NCBI GenBank assembly: GCA_017590115.1 | Contig: JAGGNK010006892.1 | Span: 18,340,139 to 18,404,138, forward strand | DNA: 64,000 bases | Origin: Montifringilla adamsi | Taxonomy: Eukaryota; Chordata; Aves; Passeriformes; Passeridae | Reading direction: 5' to 3' | Shown: one piece after another, positions 26,937-38,300 of the stretch | Numbering within the stretch: the stretch's first letter is position 1 | How the letters are laid out: each line of letters begins with the position of its first letter | Position numbers and translations under genes: made by a program | Notes under the pieces: generated by a model | Database searches by the model: none | What the model saw: the letters and a program-made list of their open reading frames with translations, nothing else | Told to the model about the DNA's origin: nothing

Positions 26937-28006
26937 TGTGGTTTGACAGTGCCAAACACCAGGCACCCACAAAAGCTGTTCACTCATCCTCCCCTGCCAC
27001 AGCTGGGCAGAAGAGAGAAAAGTTTAATGAAAGGTTCATGAGTTGAGATAAGGACCGGAAGAAAACACTCCAAGGGCAAAAGAGACTCAGCATTGAAGTG
27101 CAAAGTGAATTTATTACTAACAAAGTCAGAGGAGGATAATGAGAAGTAAAATAATCCCTTAAAACACCTTTTCTTCCCCAACCCCCTCCCTCCTTTTCAC
27201 TGACAGCGCAGGGAGAGAGGGCATGGGGCTTTGATCAGTTCACCACCCGAGATTTTCTTCCACTGCTCAGGGAGAGCATGCTAGGCCATGGGGTCCCTTC
27301 CCATGGGAGACAGTTCTCCATGAACTTCTCCAGTGTGTTTCCAATCTGACAAGCAGCAGTTCCCCCAGAACTGCTGCACCGTGAGTCCCTCCCACAGGCA
27401 CACAGTCCCCCCAAAACTGCTGCAGCATGGGTCACTCTGCATGGAGTGCAGTCCTCCAAGGACAGGCTGGTCCAGCCTGGAAGCAGGGCCCCCTCTCTCC
27501 ATAGAGTCTTCCACTGGACCGCAGCCTCCTCCAGGCATCCACCTGCTCCAGCATGGGCACCTCCCCCATGGGCCACGGGTGGATCTCTGCATCCCCCATG
27601 GATCCTCATGGGCTACAGAGGAACATCTGCCTCACCATGCCTTCCCTACAGCTTGCAGAGGAATCTCGGCTCTGGCACTGGAGTACTTCATCCCCTCCTT
27701 CTCCACTGACCATGGTGTCTCCATCTTCTTTCCCTCACACATTCTCACCTCCTCCTCTTCTCTAGCTGGAATTAACACTGCGCACACACCTCACTTTGCT
27801 TTGATTTTCTTCTTAAATCTGTTATCACTGAGCCATTACCAACCTTCCTAATTAGCCCAGGCTTGACCAGTGGCATGTCCATCTCCAGAGCCATCAGCCA
27901 TTGGCTCTGCTGGACATGGTGCAAGCTTTCAGCAGCTTCTCACAGAAGCCACCTCTGTGGCTCCCCTGCTACCAAAAACCAGGTCATGCAAAACTGGCAC
28001 ACTACA
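26937..28006 (-). mobile_element. Solo LTR of an avian endogenous retrovirus
   Basis: On the minus strand it starts TGTAGTGTGCC and ends CAAACCACA (TG...CA), about 1.07 kb. It has an AATAAA near 27108-27113, about 170 bp before the end. The body holds diverged tandem units of the type GCTGCAGC/CCATGG/GGAGCAG (27360-27660), which I know from a common passerine LTR family. No internal viral region or polypurine tract adjoins it, so it is best read as a solo LTR. Clear target-site duplications are not visible, and it looks old. Family naming needs a repeat library. Confidence 0.75.
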
Positions 28007-31000
28007 AGTTATCCAAATTCCTTGTGAATTGAACTGTTTCCTGTGGATAATGCACTGTTTTTCTACCTGCTGAAGAGGTAGAGTCCCCCTGAATGCCTAA
28101 TGCCTGTGTACTGCTGCTCTGCATGACTGGGAACAGTCTCCTGATCACAGTGTGAGACAGGAAAGCTTGGACTTAGCAGTTCTGTGAGATTACAAATCAT
28201 AACAGCTAATCAAGATTTAAAACAGCTCTGGACTGAAAAGGCTAGCAAGTGGTCCAGCTGTGAGTTAATTCATTAGTTGCAGTAAATATCACTGGAAGAG
28301 CTTGTCAAAAGGAAATGTGAAGCAGCTGAAAAGAATCGTCCTTAAAGTGAATGTCAGAGGCTTTTGCAGCTGTCATCCAGTGGACTGGAGACTCTGGGCA
28401 TTGGAGAGAAAATGAGGGTGAAAGACATAAAAATTTGAGTAGAGAGGATAAAGTACCAGTTCCCACTGAGTGGTTATAAAGGAAGCAATCTCACCACTAC
28501 AGGGACCTAATTAGAGACTGAATCTCACAACCATCACAGCACTCTGAGAAACCCAAACCAGTGAATGCAGCCTGCTCAGAGCAGCAGAAGGAGGAGGCTA
28601 TGCTGCCTCAGCAGCACGATGGAATATCACGTTTGTGTAGCTGAGGGCATTTCCAGTGTTCTTGTGTCCTGCTTAGCCATCACTTGGGTCCAGAGAGCTA
28701 CATAATTTTCCTGCCTGCCAGCACAGCATTTTCCTGGTCCTACAGAAGGCAACAATAGGCTCCCACTGCCACATACCTGAGCATCCCAGAGGAAAGGCAC
28801 CAGGACCCTTTTCCCCAGGCAAATATAAGTGTTAATTGTCAACATTAACAAGACAGATTTTTGCATTTCTATGACTTGATCTGATAAATCACTGCTTTTC
28901 TTGCTCTCCTAAATGTGCAGATCGATGTGAGTCCTCAGGTTTCCCTGGAGACACCAATGCTGTCAGTCAGAGGTTGCATGTGTGGTTCACTCAAGCCTTG
29001 GTGCAGCGCTCAGCTCCACCTCACCAGCTATTGCCCTTCTGAGACACTGTCAATCCTCTCTCCATCTTTGTGGAAATGTGGAAACACTGGGTTTAGTTTG
29101 AAGCCAATCTTTGGCAGCAATGCCCTCTCCTGCTCTAGCTGCTCCCTCCTACCTCTGAGTTGCAGTGCATCACCTCATCACTGGTATGCCAAGCAGGGAG
29201 TTCTCTGAGTTGGGTCTTTTCTTTGTCTGGTGATTATTTCTAAGCAGCAACAAGTTTTCACTGGATTTTATTTATGACTGGGTCATTCTGGGTGCTGGTC
29301 CTTGGCACTCTCCTCCTGGTGCCAGGAAGGACTGTGCCTGCAGGAGCCCTGCTCTGGGATGGTGAGCAGAAGGGTCAGCAAGAAGGAATTCTTGTACCTG
29401 GTATTGCCATGAAAGGCACATTTAATGTAACCCTGTGAGGGTTCAGGGGCTGCAGGGATGTCTTCCATTATCACTACTACCAGCAATGACTACTACCTAG
29501 CAGGATTTTCCAAGCATAGGGAAGGTCTATGCCTTCTGAGACAACCTGGGCAGCTCAGGGAAGAGAAGGGATAACTGCTCAGGATGCACAGAGGTATAAT
29601 GTTTGGGGGGCAGTGGTTTATGGGTCTCCTCTGAAGCTGGGAGGAGATAGGTGACCTGCCCAGAGAGAGCTCAGCTGACATCTGGCAAGGACATTTTCAT
29701 AGACCAGATAAACAGATGCCTTTTGTTTTGAGGAAAGCAAAATACCAGCCTGAGGCCAGGCTAGCCTATATCTTTAACATATGAAACAAGCCTAAACCAC
29801 TTCATTTGAGGTTATTATTTATTTGGGTCAATATGGAACATTTCTAGCATTTATTTTCCATTTTTGGCCACCACATGCTGCTGTTTTCACTCCTGTGTAT
29901 ATGTTTTCTTCTCTAACATTTCAGATGTCCTCTCCTGTAATATTTTAAATCCTTATTTGACTGATGATGCAGGTGGAGAATATTAATTACCTTCCATGAC
30001 CACTCTGGCCAAAATGACTTGCTTTGCTTGACAAGCTGATTACTTTGTCAAGGTGAATGTTAAGTCTGTCTGGAGTATCTCTGTGTGTCTTTTGCAAGAT
30101 TGCAGTTGCAGTCTTGGTGTCTTATTGGGCATGCAGTTTCTCCAGACGCAGAATACCTTTGAGGGGATATTCCCCCCCCCACTTTCCTCCTGAGAGTGAT
30201 GTTGCTGCAGTTTATACCAATAAGATTTAGATGGCTGTATCTCTGAATTTGACAAGCTAGTGGATGTCAAGCAAACCCAACTGATGAAATTCCATTGATA
30301 AAGAAAATTCTCATCCTAGCAACTACCCAGAAAAGTCCACAAGTAGAGATTAGGAGTTAATAACAACTGCACCAAGTCTGCCAAAGTTGCTGGGGGTGTG
30401 ACCAACAGACACTGCTGTGGAGCCAAAGAATCACTGCAGTGCCTGCTCCTTGCTGCCCTTCATCAGCAGGTTTGGAAGAGCAATCTCAAGAGGGTGATGG
30501 GGCTGATGATCTCCCCAAAGTACCAGTTACAGGCAGTAGGGATCAGTCAGGAGCCTTTGTGACAGCTTTGCAAAAAATGGCTTAACACTGCATAGACTCA
30601 TTAAAGTAGGGAAGAATTTTTCTGTCAGTTGTCACTGGGGTTGGTGTCACAGATTGCCACTGACATAGGAGTCCATAGCCCCTTTCGCAGAGCCAGTGCA
30701 CAGTGCAGGACCCAGGTGTATGTCTGCTTGCCAAAGTGGCTGTGGGCAGGACCAAACTTTGCCATGCACAAACCACCCAGGCCTCCAGAGACCTTCAAAT
30801 GGTCATATCCCGCATGGTCCCTAAAAGAGGCCAGCCAGAACTGCAGCAGGAAAGCTGTAGCATAAGCAGAGCCTTCAGACTGTCCACTGGATATAGTCGA
30901 GGCACAATAGCAAAACTCAAGTAAATTAAATGCATTTCTTAGCAATTCCTGAGAGTGAACGGGTTGTATTGTTTGTGAGCTGCAAGCCACATCAAGTGGG

Positions 31001-31850
31001 GTGGGTCTTCCACAGAGAAATTGTTGCCTCTGGCCCCAAAATATAATTGTAAGAAGGTAAGAAAAATATCCAAATTTCTCTTAATTCTTTCTAGATGGTA
31101 CTTTATGAGCAACTGGCAGTCAGACCACTATAGATATTAGGAATTCAGGAAACATTACTAAGCAACACAAAGAACAGAGAACAGTGTGTATTTTCTGAGA
31201 AGACTGGGGGAAAATTCCTGTGCCACCGAATGCTTTGGAGAATAAGTCCTAATAGCTGCAGTAGCCAAATGTCACCTGGGACCAGCGTGTGAACAATTCT
31301 TTTGTAATATTATTTGGCAAACGTCTCAACATCTTGAGCTCATTGCAGAATAGAAAAGAAAATGTTGGCCAGTGTTTTCTGGTGGTACCGGAACATTAAT
31401 TTCTCTAACCCTGTGTGGTGGTATCTGACCAGCTTGGATACCTGAGGGGGCAGGTCAAAGGAAAGCAATGTGTAGATGTGGTTTTCAAAGGCATCAGTTT
31501 TCAGTGAGTGTGAACCTCATTTACTGTTAGGAATAAATTTCTTCCTGGCATATTGTGAAAGAAATAGTAAAATAAACAAAAGCATGGTATACTTTGTAAG
31601 ATGAGGCAAGCATTTGTAAGAGGTACCTTTGTAAGATGAACCTCAGGGCTACACTGCCCACAGGCAAACCAGCTCTGGGTGCTATGTGAGAACTGAGGGC
31701 AAATGCTGGGCCGCTCTTTCCCAAGCAGATGCTGTCCTGGGGCTTCTCTCCTCACGGCAGGAAGGAGAAAAGCAGCTTTTACCATCCAAGTGCTGCTGCT
31801 CCTGGGTGGAAGAGAAAGGGAGCTCTTCTCCCCCTCTGCCTGCGAGGGAA
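28007..31850. other. Gene-free stretch
   Basis: No supported gene. A run of 10 or more C lies near 30172-30181. Open frames are short and unrecognised. Confidence 0.6.
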
Positions 31851-32217
31851 GCACTATCGGTGTGAGGGCAGGAGGCTGTCTCGGGGCAGGCCTTGTTCTC
31901 TGCAGGGACCTGCACCCCGGCCATTCCCTGCCCTAGACCAGTATGCTGGGATGCCCTGGCCTGCCCCTCCCATGCTCCCCCTCTGCTCTGTAGCTCCGAG
32001 CTCTGCCGAATTCTGTCCTTGGGGGAGCAGGCTCCCAGCAGCTCCAGAGAAGCAGAGGGTCTCCATCGGGGGTATCTCCTTGTGGGAGATGAAGAAGGCA
32101 TCTGTGCCGTAAGGGCTGCAGGCAGGAGCAGTCACCAGCCTCCCTGTGCAGCCGGCAGCACTCTGCCTTTTCTCGTTGTTTATTATCTGACGTCTGTTTT
32201 CGTGTGTTTCCCTGCAG

Positions 32218-32366
32218 GCTGGGAGCCAGGAGGGCTGGCGTTTGGGACACCTCCTCCTGGTGGGCTGCCAAGGACGGTGGCAGTGTCCTCCCGCCCAGGG
32301 CGGTGGCCGCGGGCACACGGCATCCCGACCCTCCCCTCGAGACCTACTTCTGCTGGGAGAGGCAAG
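32218..32366 (+). ncRNA. Possible internal exon of a non-coding transcript
   Basis: A 149-bp GC-rich segment lies between a good acceptor (TTTCGTGTGTTTCCCTGCAG) and a good donor (GGCAAG|GTAACC) on the plus strand. It is inside a CpG-enriched patch (about 31.85-32.4 kb). Reading frames are open through it on the plus strand, but the product is not recognisable. No partner exon is identified, so this is a candidate only. Confidence 0.25.
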
Positions 32367-33737
32367 GTAACCTCGCCACTGAAAATAGCTGGGACGGCGG
32401 CCAGCGGGGATTAATGGCTTCATTAACGTCCCCAGTTTATTTATAGGCTTAAAAATGCCTTGGAACTGCAAACTGAGCACAGTTGCTCCGTGTAAGGCAG
32501 GGAATCACAGGTCTCCTGCTTCTGCCTTTCCCCTTCCTGCTATTTCATTCTGATTGCTGGGACTGTAAAGCCTCTGGAGGAGGCACTGTTTCTCATTGTG
32601 AAGCTACTTTGTAAACCTTCCTAACTGAAGGGACACACACAGATACTCTTTTTCTTTTCTTTTTTTTTTTCTTCCCCCAAGAATGCTGTATTTGTCTGGT
32701 CTCCTTCCTCTACCAACTTTTTCTGTACACACTGTGTCCTGTGGCCCTCTTGGAGAAAATTCTCTTTTTGATGAATTCCTGAGGCAAAGGCTGAGCAGCC
32801 ATCACAGGAATTAGTGATTTCCCACCTTGGGTTTTAAACTGTGAGCTCTGTGGGAGGAAGACTGAAGTTCTCATAGCTGTGGAGAGCATGGAGAGCACTT
32901 AGGATATGTAGGACCCTAGTGAGAAATGCAGATGCAATTAGTTCCAACAAAAAATAGCAGAGTTAGCCCAGCACCCAGGTCCTTCAGGAGCCTCACAGGA
33001 CTGGTGAGAAAAGAAAAAACCACCCCAAGTGTGTTGGCCCCAGAAGAGGAGATTTTGGCTTGTGACCTGTGGCCATTCTGCCTGGCCTGTTTCCCAGCAG
33101 TCAGTGAAAGGTAAGTGAGAAAGGAGACTCATCAGCAAGCACAAATCCAAGGGATAGGCTGTGTGACTGGGAGATAGATGTCTCCATGAGTAGGAGAAAA
33201 AGGTAAAAATGCCTGTCCTCACACCCAGAAGTGTGGATCACCAGCATGGCAGCTTATGGAAGTGAGGTTGTTTCAGAGGGCAGCCACCCTTCACCGTTGG
33301 TTTTTTGTTGTATCAATCTGAGATAAACTCCCGTGTCAGTCTCCCCTTGGCCCTCATCTTCTAGGGATGAAATAAAGAACCAGCAGAGAACCAGTCAAAC
33401 CTCTGTTGTCTTAATTTTCCCTCTGGGCAACGAGAATACTTCAGAGCAGAGTGAATGAGACCAAAATGGTAGAAGGAGGGTTTCTCTGCCACTATAGTGA
33501 AGCCACAACCCTGGGATGCCCTCATCCTGCCAGCAACTGGTGGTTTTGGGGCATCTTCAGGCCTTGCTTTCCCCTTCCTCGCTTTCCTGCTTGGGTTCTT
33601 GGCTCCAAATCTTCTCCATCCCATCTTGGCCAGGCCCAGCTCTCCTGGGATAGGGCTGTGATGAGGATGGGAATGCCTGCTTGCATCTTACTTTCCATAT
33701 CTGTTAAATGGGACCATGATACTCTAATTTTATATGG

Positions 33738-33872
33738 AAGTGATCCAGGCTAGGCTGGATGGGGCTTTGAGCAATCTGGTCTAGTGGAAGGTGACCCTGC
33801 TCATGGCAGAAGAGTTGAAACTGGATGGTCTTTAAAGCTCCTCCCAACCCAAACCATTCTGTGATTTTCTAC
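33738..33872 (+). mobile_element. CR1 3'-end fragment
   Basis: The order GGCTGGATGGGGCTTTGAGC, AATCTGGTCTAGTGGAAGG, GAAACTGGATGGTCTTTAA and CCAACCCAAACCATTCTGTG is the standard CR1 3' terminus in plus orientation. It is about 135 bp and 5' truncated. Confidence 0.85.
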
Positions 33873-34807
33873 AGTCCATGGAAGGGCAAAAGCAGGCATG
33901 CAATTCTTCAGCCATCCAAAGATGATAACTGGGAGAGTATTTCTATGCCTGATATACATGTGATCCTGTGTAATTTTAAAGGCTTCAAGGAAAAGACAAG
34001 TCTTATGCAGCACCTGAGACAAAGGCAGGAAGGGGGAAAAGAGTCATGTTTAACTGTACTCTATTTATTCTAGGAAAGAGACGCATTTTGTATAGTTGTG
34101 TCTCATCTAAATTCCATCTGACCAGAAAAGTCAGTGCAACTTTCTCACTAGAGAGATATCAGACTAGGGGAGGGAGTCTTGTGACAAAAGAGACCATCTG
34201 CATCTCAAACTGATTACCTGCTTTGAAAAGTGAATATAAAAAGTAGAGGGTTTTGGGAGTTTTTTTAACAAGATGGCTAAACTTCATTTCAGCTCTGGGA
34301 CACCTATCCCAGAATGCTGGTGCTACCCAGCTTCTGTGACATTACTCACCCCTGATACAGAAAGCAAGAGCTGGGGTTTTTTTTCCTGTTTCACTGGGCT
34401 ACACCCAGTTGTAACCATATTTAACCTTCCTTCTTCTAGCTGCCAACACTGGGTGGCACTAAGTAACTCCTTCTGACATTTTACAAAATTGACTCTAAAA
34501 CCTTGAATCACACAGATTTGGCTCCACTCTGTCTTGACAGCAAATGGTTTTGTTTGAGAAACTTTGGATCATATGGTTGTTGCATAGAAACATCTGACTT
34601 GCATAGCATGTTTTGTACTTCCCTGGTTTGTTAGGTTGTTAAAACTCTCATGAAACTCTGGCCTTACAGCCTGGTAAAGATTCAATGTGCTGTTGGACTT
34701 GAAAGCCAAATTTCCTGTACTGAGTTGAGAATTTATGGAATACTTGAATATATACACCTGAATATCCAATCTGTGCTTTATTAGAGGTTAAAATAAGTCT
34801 CACTGAA

Positions 34808-34900
34808 AGGCTGAGGTTGAAAGGCACCTCTGGAGATCACCCAGGCTAAGTCCTCTAGGGGAGCAAGGTCAGCCAAAGCAAGGTTAACCAGGTGGTCCCC
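34808..34900 (-). mobile_element. Short CR1 fragment, minus orientation
   Basis: GGTTGAAAGGCACCTCTGG, then AGATCACCCAGGCTAAGTCC and the following GCAAGGTCAGCC resemble the antisense CR1 3' end. It is degenerate, and the far limit is uncertain. Confidence 0.6.
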
Positions 34901-35209
34901 AAAGGGTTCCAGGAGCCTGTTGCCAGCCCCAAAGTTTCCTTGTCAGTCTGTCACCGGAGCCTGGACACTGCCATATGTGCTGGCCACCACTGCCAGCTAC
35001 ACTCTGTAAAAGACCTACTAAAATAAATCAGCTTTAAAAGAAGCACCTCCACAAACATGTGGCTGTCACCCCCACTGCTGTGGTCACCCTACAAGCTCCC
35101 TAGCCACTCTTTAACCAGCCTGTACTGGCTCCAGTGGGCTTTGGGAGATGCTGGCGCATATGGTGATGGAGGTGGCAAAAATTCAGGGCCAAGTGGTTTG
35201 TCCTCAGAG

Positions 35210-35335
35210 GACACCCCAGGTCTATGAGCAGCCTGATCTAGTGGCTGGCATCCATACCCATGGTGAGGGGTTGGAACTAAATGATCTTTAAGGTCCCTTC
35301 CAACTCAAGCCATTCTATGATGCTGTGACAATGGC
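35210..35335 (+). mobile_element. CR1 3'-end fragment
   Basis: CAGCCTGATCTAGTGGCTGG, GGTTGGAACTAAATGATC and CCCTTCCAACTCAAGCCATT followed by CTATGATGCTGTG form a typical CR1 3' terminus. It lies about 300 bp from an opposite-oriented fragment (34808-34900). Confidence 0.85.
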
Positions 35336-35339
35336 TTGT

Positions 35340-38300
35340 GGCCATTATCAGCTACGCCACCTGTGGAGCCCCACTGCCATGTCCTGGTAACAAACATTAC
35401 CACTGTTGTGCATGTACCTGTCCCTAAGAAGGTGTTTACATTCCAACAGGCAGCAGATGGCATAACCTGATGGGCTCATAAAGATGTGTGTCCTGAAAGG
35501 AGGACATAGAAATGCCACTTATAGTAGCTAAAAATCCTCAGTACGGAAATTAGGTGAGCAAGTCTTGACAGACTCGCCATGGTCATTCTGACAGCACTGG
35601 GGGAGGTGCAGCTGAGGAAGAAGAAGCTACCCAGAGTGAGAGATGGTAACTGCTGAAGGTCCTTAATGTCTCCAAGAAGAAGAGCAGGCAGAAGTGGGTG
35701 AGACCATTTGGTGGCTACATGAGAGCCAGGGCAGCAAGGATCATACATGAAGCAGTACCTGCAGTATCCCTTCCCTCTCCTGTGTCAGCGGGAAGGGGGT
35801 ACAAGTAGAGTCAATGATGTCTGAAGAACAGCTGACTCACTGAAAAGCAGTTTCTGGTTGACAGAAGCTATCTGCCAACTGGTGTGCAACAATTCATCAG
35901 AATAAGCCCCAAAAATTAGAAACATAAAAATGGTTTGCTTTGTTGGTTTGAGGTTCTTTTTACTTTTTATTTTTGAAGCTGATCTCAAAAGGAAACCCCA
36001 GCTGGGGCAAGGATTTACTGACATGCTCTGTCTTCAGAGTGTGGCCAAACCACAGGACAGCCTGCAACGGGGCTCTCCTAATCCTCTTGCTCAGAGTAGA
36101 ATTATTTACATTGTTTATTGGACCAGATAGAGCAGGAATACCAGCAGGACTAAACTGCCTGCCCCAAAGAGCAGGTCTGGGAAATTAGGGGATCTGGTAG
36201 GTAGTGGACAAGAGCAGTTGTTCCAGAGCAGCACTGGCTGCTCAGGACCAGCCAACAAAAAAGAGGCTGAATTCGACTGCATAGCATGGCACTTGACTCC
36301 AGCTTAGCTTGGCTCTGTGTGTTGGGCCTATGGACCTAAAAGCAAACCAGTATTTTTGTAAGTTTGGTGGTTTTTTATCCCAGCATAAAATGCCCAGGAA
36401 GACGATGCTATAGCTCACCAGTGCTGAATTCCATAGAGTATGTAGTATGGCCTGGATTGAGGCATGACAGTGTTCAGGAGAGCTGGAGGATGGAAAGGCT
36501 GGTGTGACCATGCTGGAGGAACATCCCAGGGGAAATGAGACAGAGCTTGTTCATGTGGCTCTTGCAAGTTGTCCCAGGAGTATCCATGCCCAGAGAAGCA
36601 CTGCTTGGTGGCCAGAGGCTTGATCTGGTCCAGAGGACAGCATAGGCATGTGCTGACCAACACCACTGGAACAATCAAGGCTGAGGACCCAGAGTCAGCT
36701 GGGGAGCTGTGTCTGACATTGTAGGCACATCTGACAGGCAGAACTACATCACCAGCAAAGAAGAGATGGACTCCAGCCCTGGATTTGTGCTCATTGTCTG
36801 CTGGGCTATCTGCTACCTCTGAGCTTTTGGTGTGGATCACTCCAAGTAGCTGTTTCCAAGGTAAATGTTCTCCTTGGGAAGCAAGCTCTAGGCACAGTGC
36901 CTGCAAGCCCAGGGGTGCCACTCTGCTTTGGCCTTTGTGCTGAGCAGTGTAGGCACAGCAAGGCACAGCCAGTCTCCTGCCTCTTTGTGCTCCATCTCCA
37001 TGTGCCTCTGGTGCTGCCAGGCACACTGGGTGTGATATTGCTTCCAGGAAAGCTTTTTAAAAATATTTTCCATATGAGAAAAAGAAGGAGTTTGAACTTG
37101 CATCCTGTGTGCTCTGAGGCTCTGTTGTAGGCAGTGGATTGCAGTGGGTGATAGCTTCTCTTCATAGGCCTTGTGGCTGAGGACAGAGTTTCCTTGGAAA
37201 TCTCCCTTTCCATTCCTGTGAGGGTTTTGGGGTTGACCTGTATCATGCTTTTTTATCCTTTAGTTTGACTGCCAAACAGAAAATCAACTATTGGAAGATC
37301 TGTCTTGTCAAATAGACAAAGGCCCCGAGAGGCAGAAGCTTTTTGGAAAGAGGCCTTGGCTTTGCAGGGATCATGAGGATTTGGGCAGAACTCAGGCAGA
37401 GGATAAACCCCACTATCCAAGAGGATAACTTGAGGAAAGGGAGTTGCACAGGATTTTTCCACTGCTGTAGGAACCTTTGCTGTAATTCAGCTCGTGTTGA
37501 TTAACCCTGGATGCTGGATTCTTAAAAAGTGATTAGTGAGATCACCCTGGAAATCAAAACAGATGTGCCATCTGTTACGCGGTGTATGGGGCTTAGAGAG
37601 AGGTTTGCTGAAGCACTGAAAGAAAGGAGGAGATCCCAACACTGAAATGAGACTTCACTCCTGTCACCTTCCTGTTTACCACCCCAGAAGCTAAACACCC
37701 CTGTGAGCATGTGAGGTGAACTGGTGGGATTTGTTGTCAGTGGACTGGAGCTGTAGTTCTGGCCAGTGACTGGGTTGAGAGATGAACTATGCTGGAATCT
37801 CAGCCTTGAGGGGAAGACATGGTATAGGACTTGGTGTCACAGACACTCTCCAAACACCCGGAAATCCAAAGCAGGAAGTCTGGGCTTCAGTCTGAACTTG
37901 TGCTGGTGCTGCCTCAGAGCATCTTTCCCCTCAGTGAAATGTAAACTGGAGGTATTTTTTTTTAATACTTCTATGGAGTTTTTCCTGTGCTGTATCCCTG
38001 CCCCAAAATGCTCTCCCTTCATCCTGTAGTGACTCACTGTAGGTCCCAAGGATTATCAGAAGCACTAAGCAGCTCTGAGACAGCAATTGCAATTATGCTT
38101 CTACAGCTGTGATTGTCCACAGCCGTGCTTTCTGTCTTCCTCCAGAGCAACAGAGGATTTTAAGGAATGGTGCAAGGCTGAAGAAGGCAATACATCCATA
38201 TGTGCTTTCCTAAATCTAATCTGGTATCCTTCTGGCTGCCATAACCTCTGGAGAGCAAAGTGCACATTTGTGCTGTTCATAGCACTGCTGCCTGATAACC

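Noticed and set aside
31854..32480. 208-codon minus-strand open frame
   Set aside because: It lies in a GC-richer patch with open frames on both strands and has no recognisable domain.
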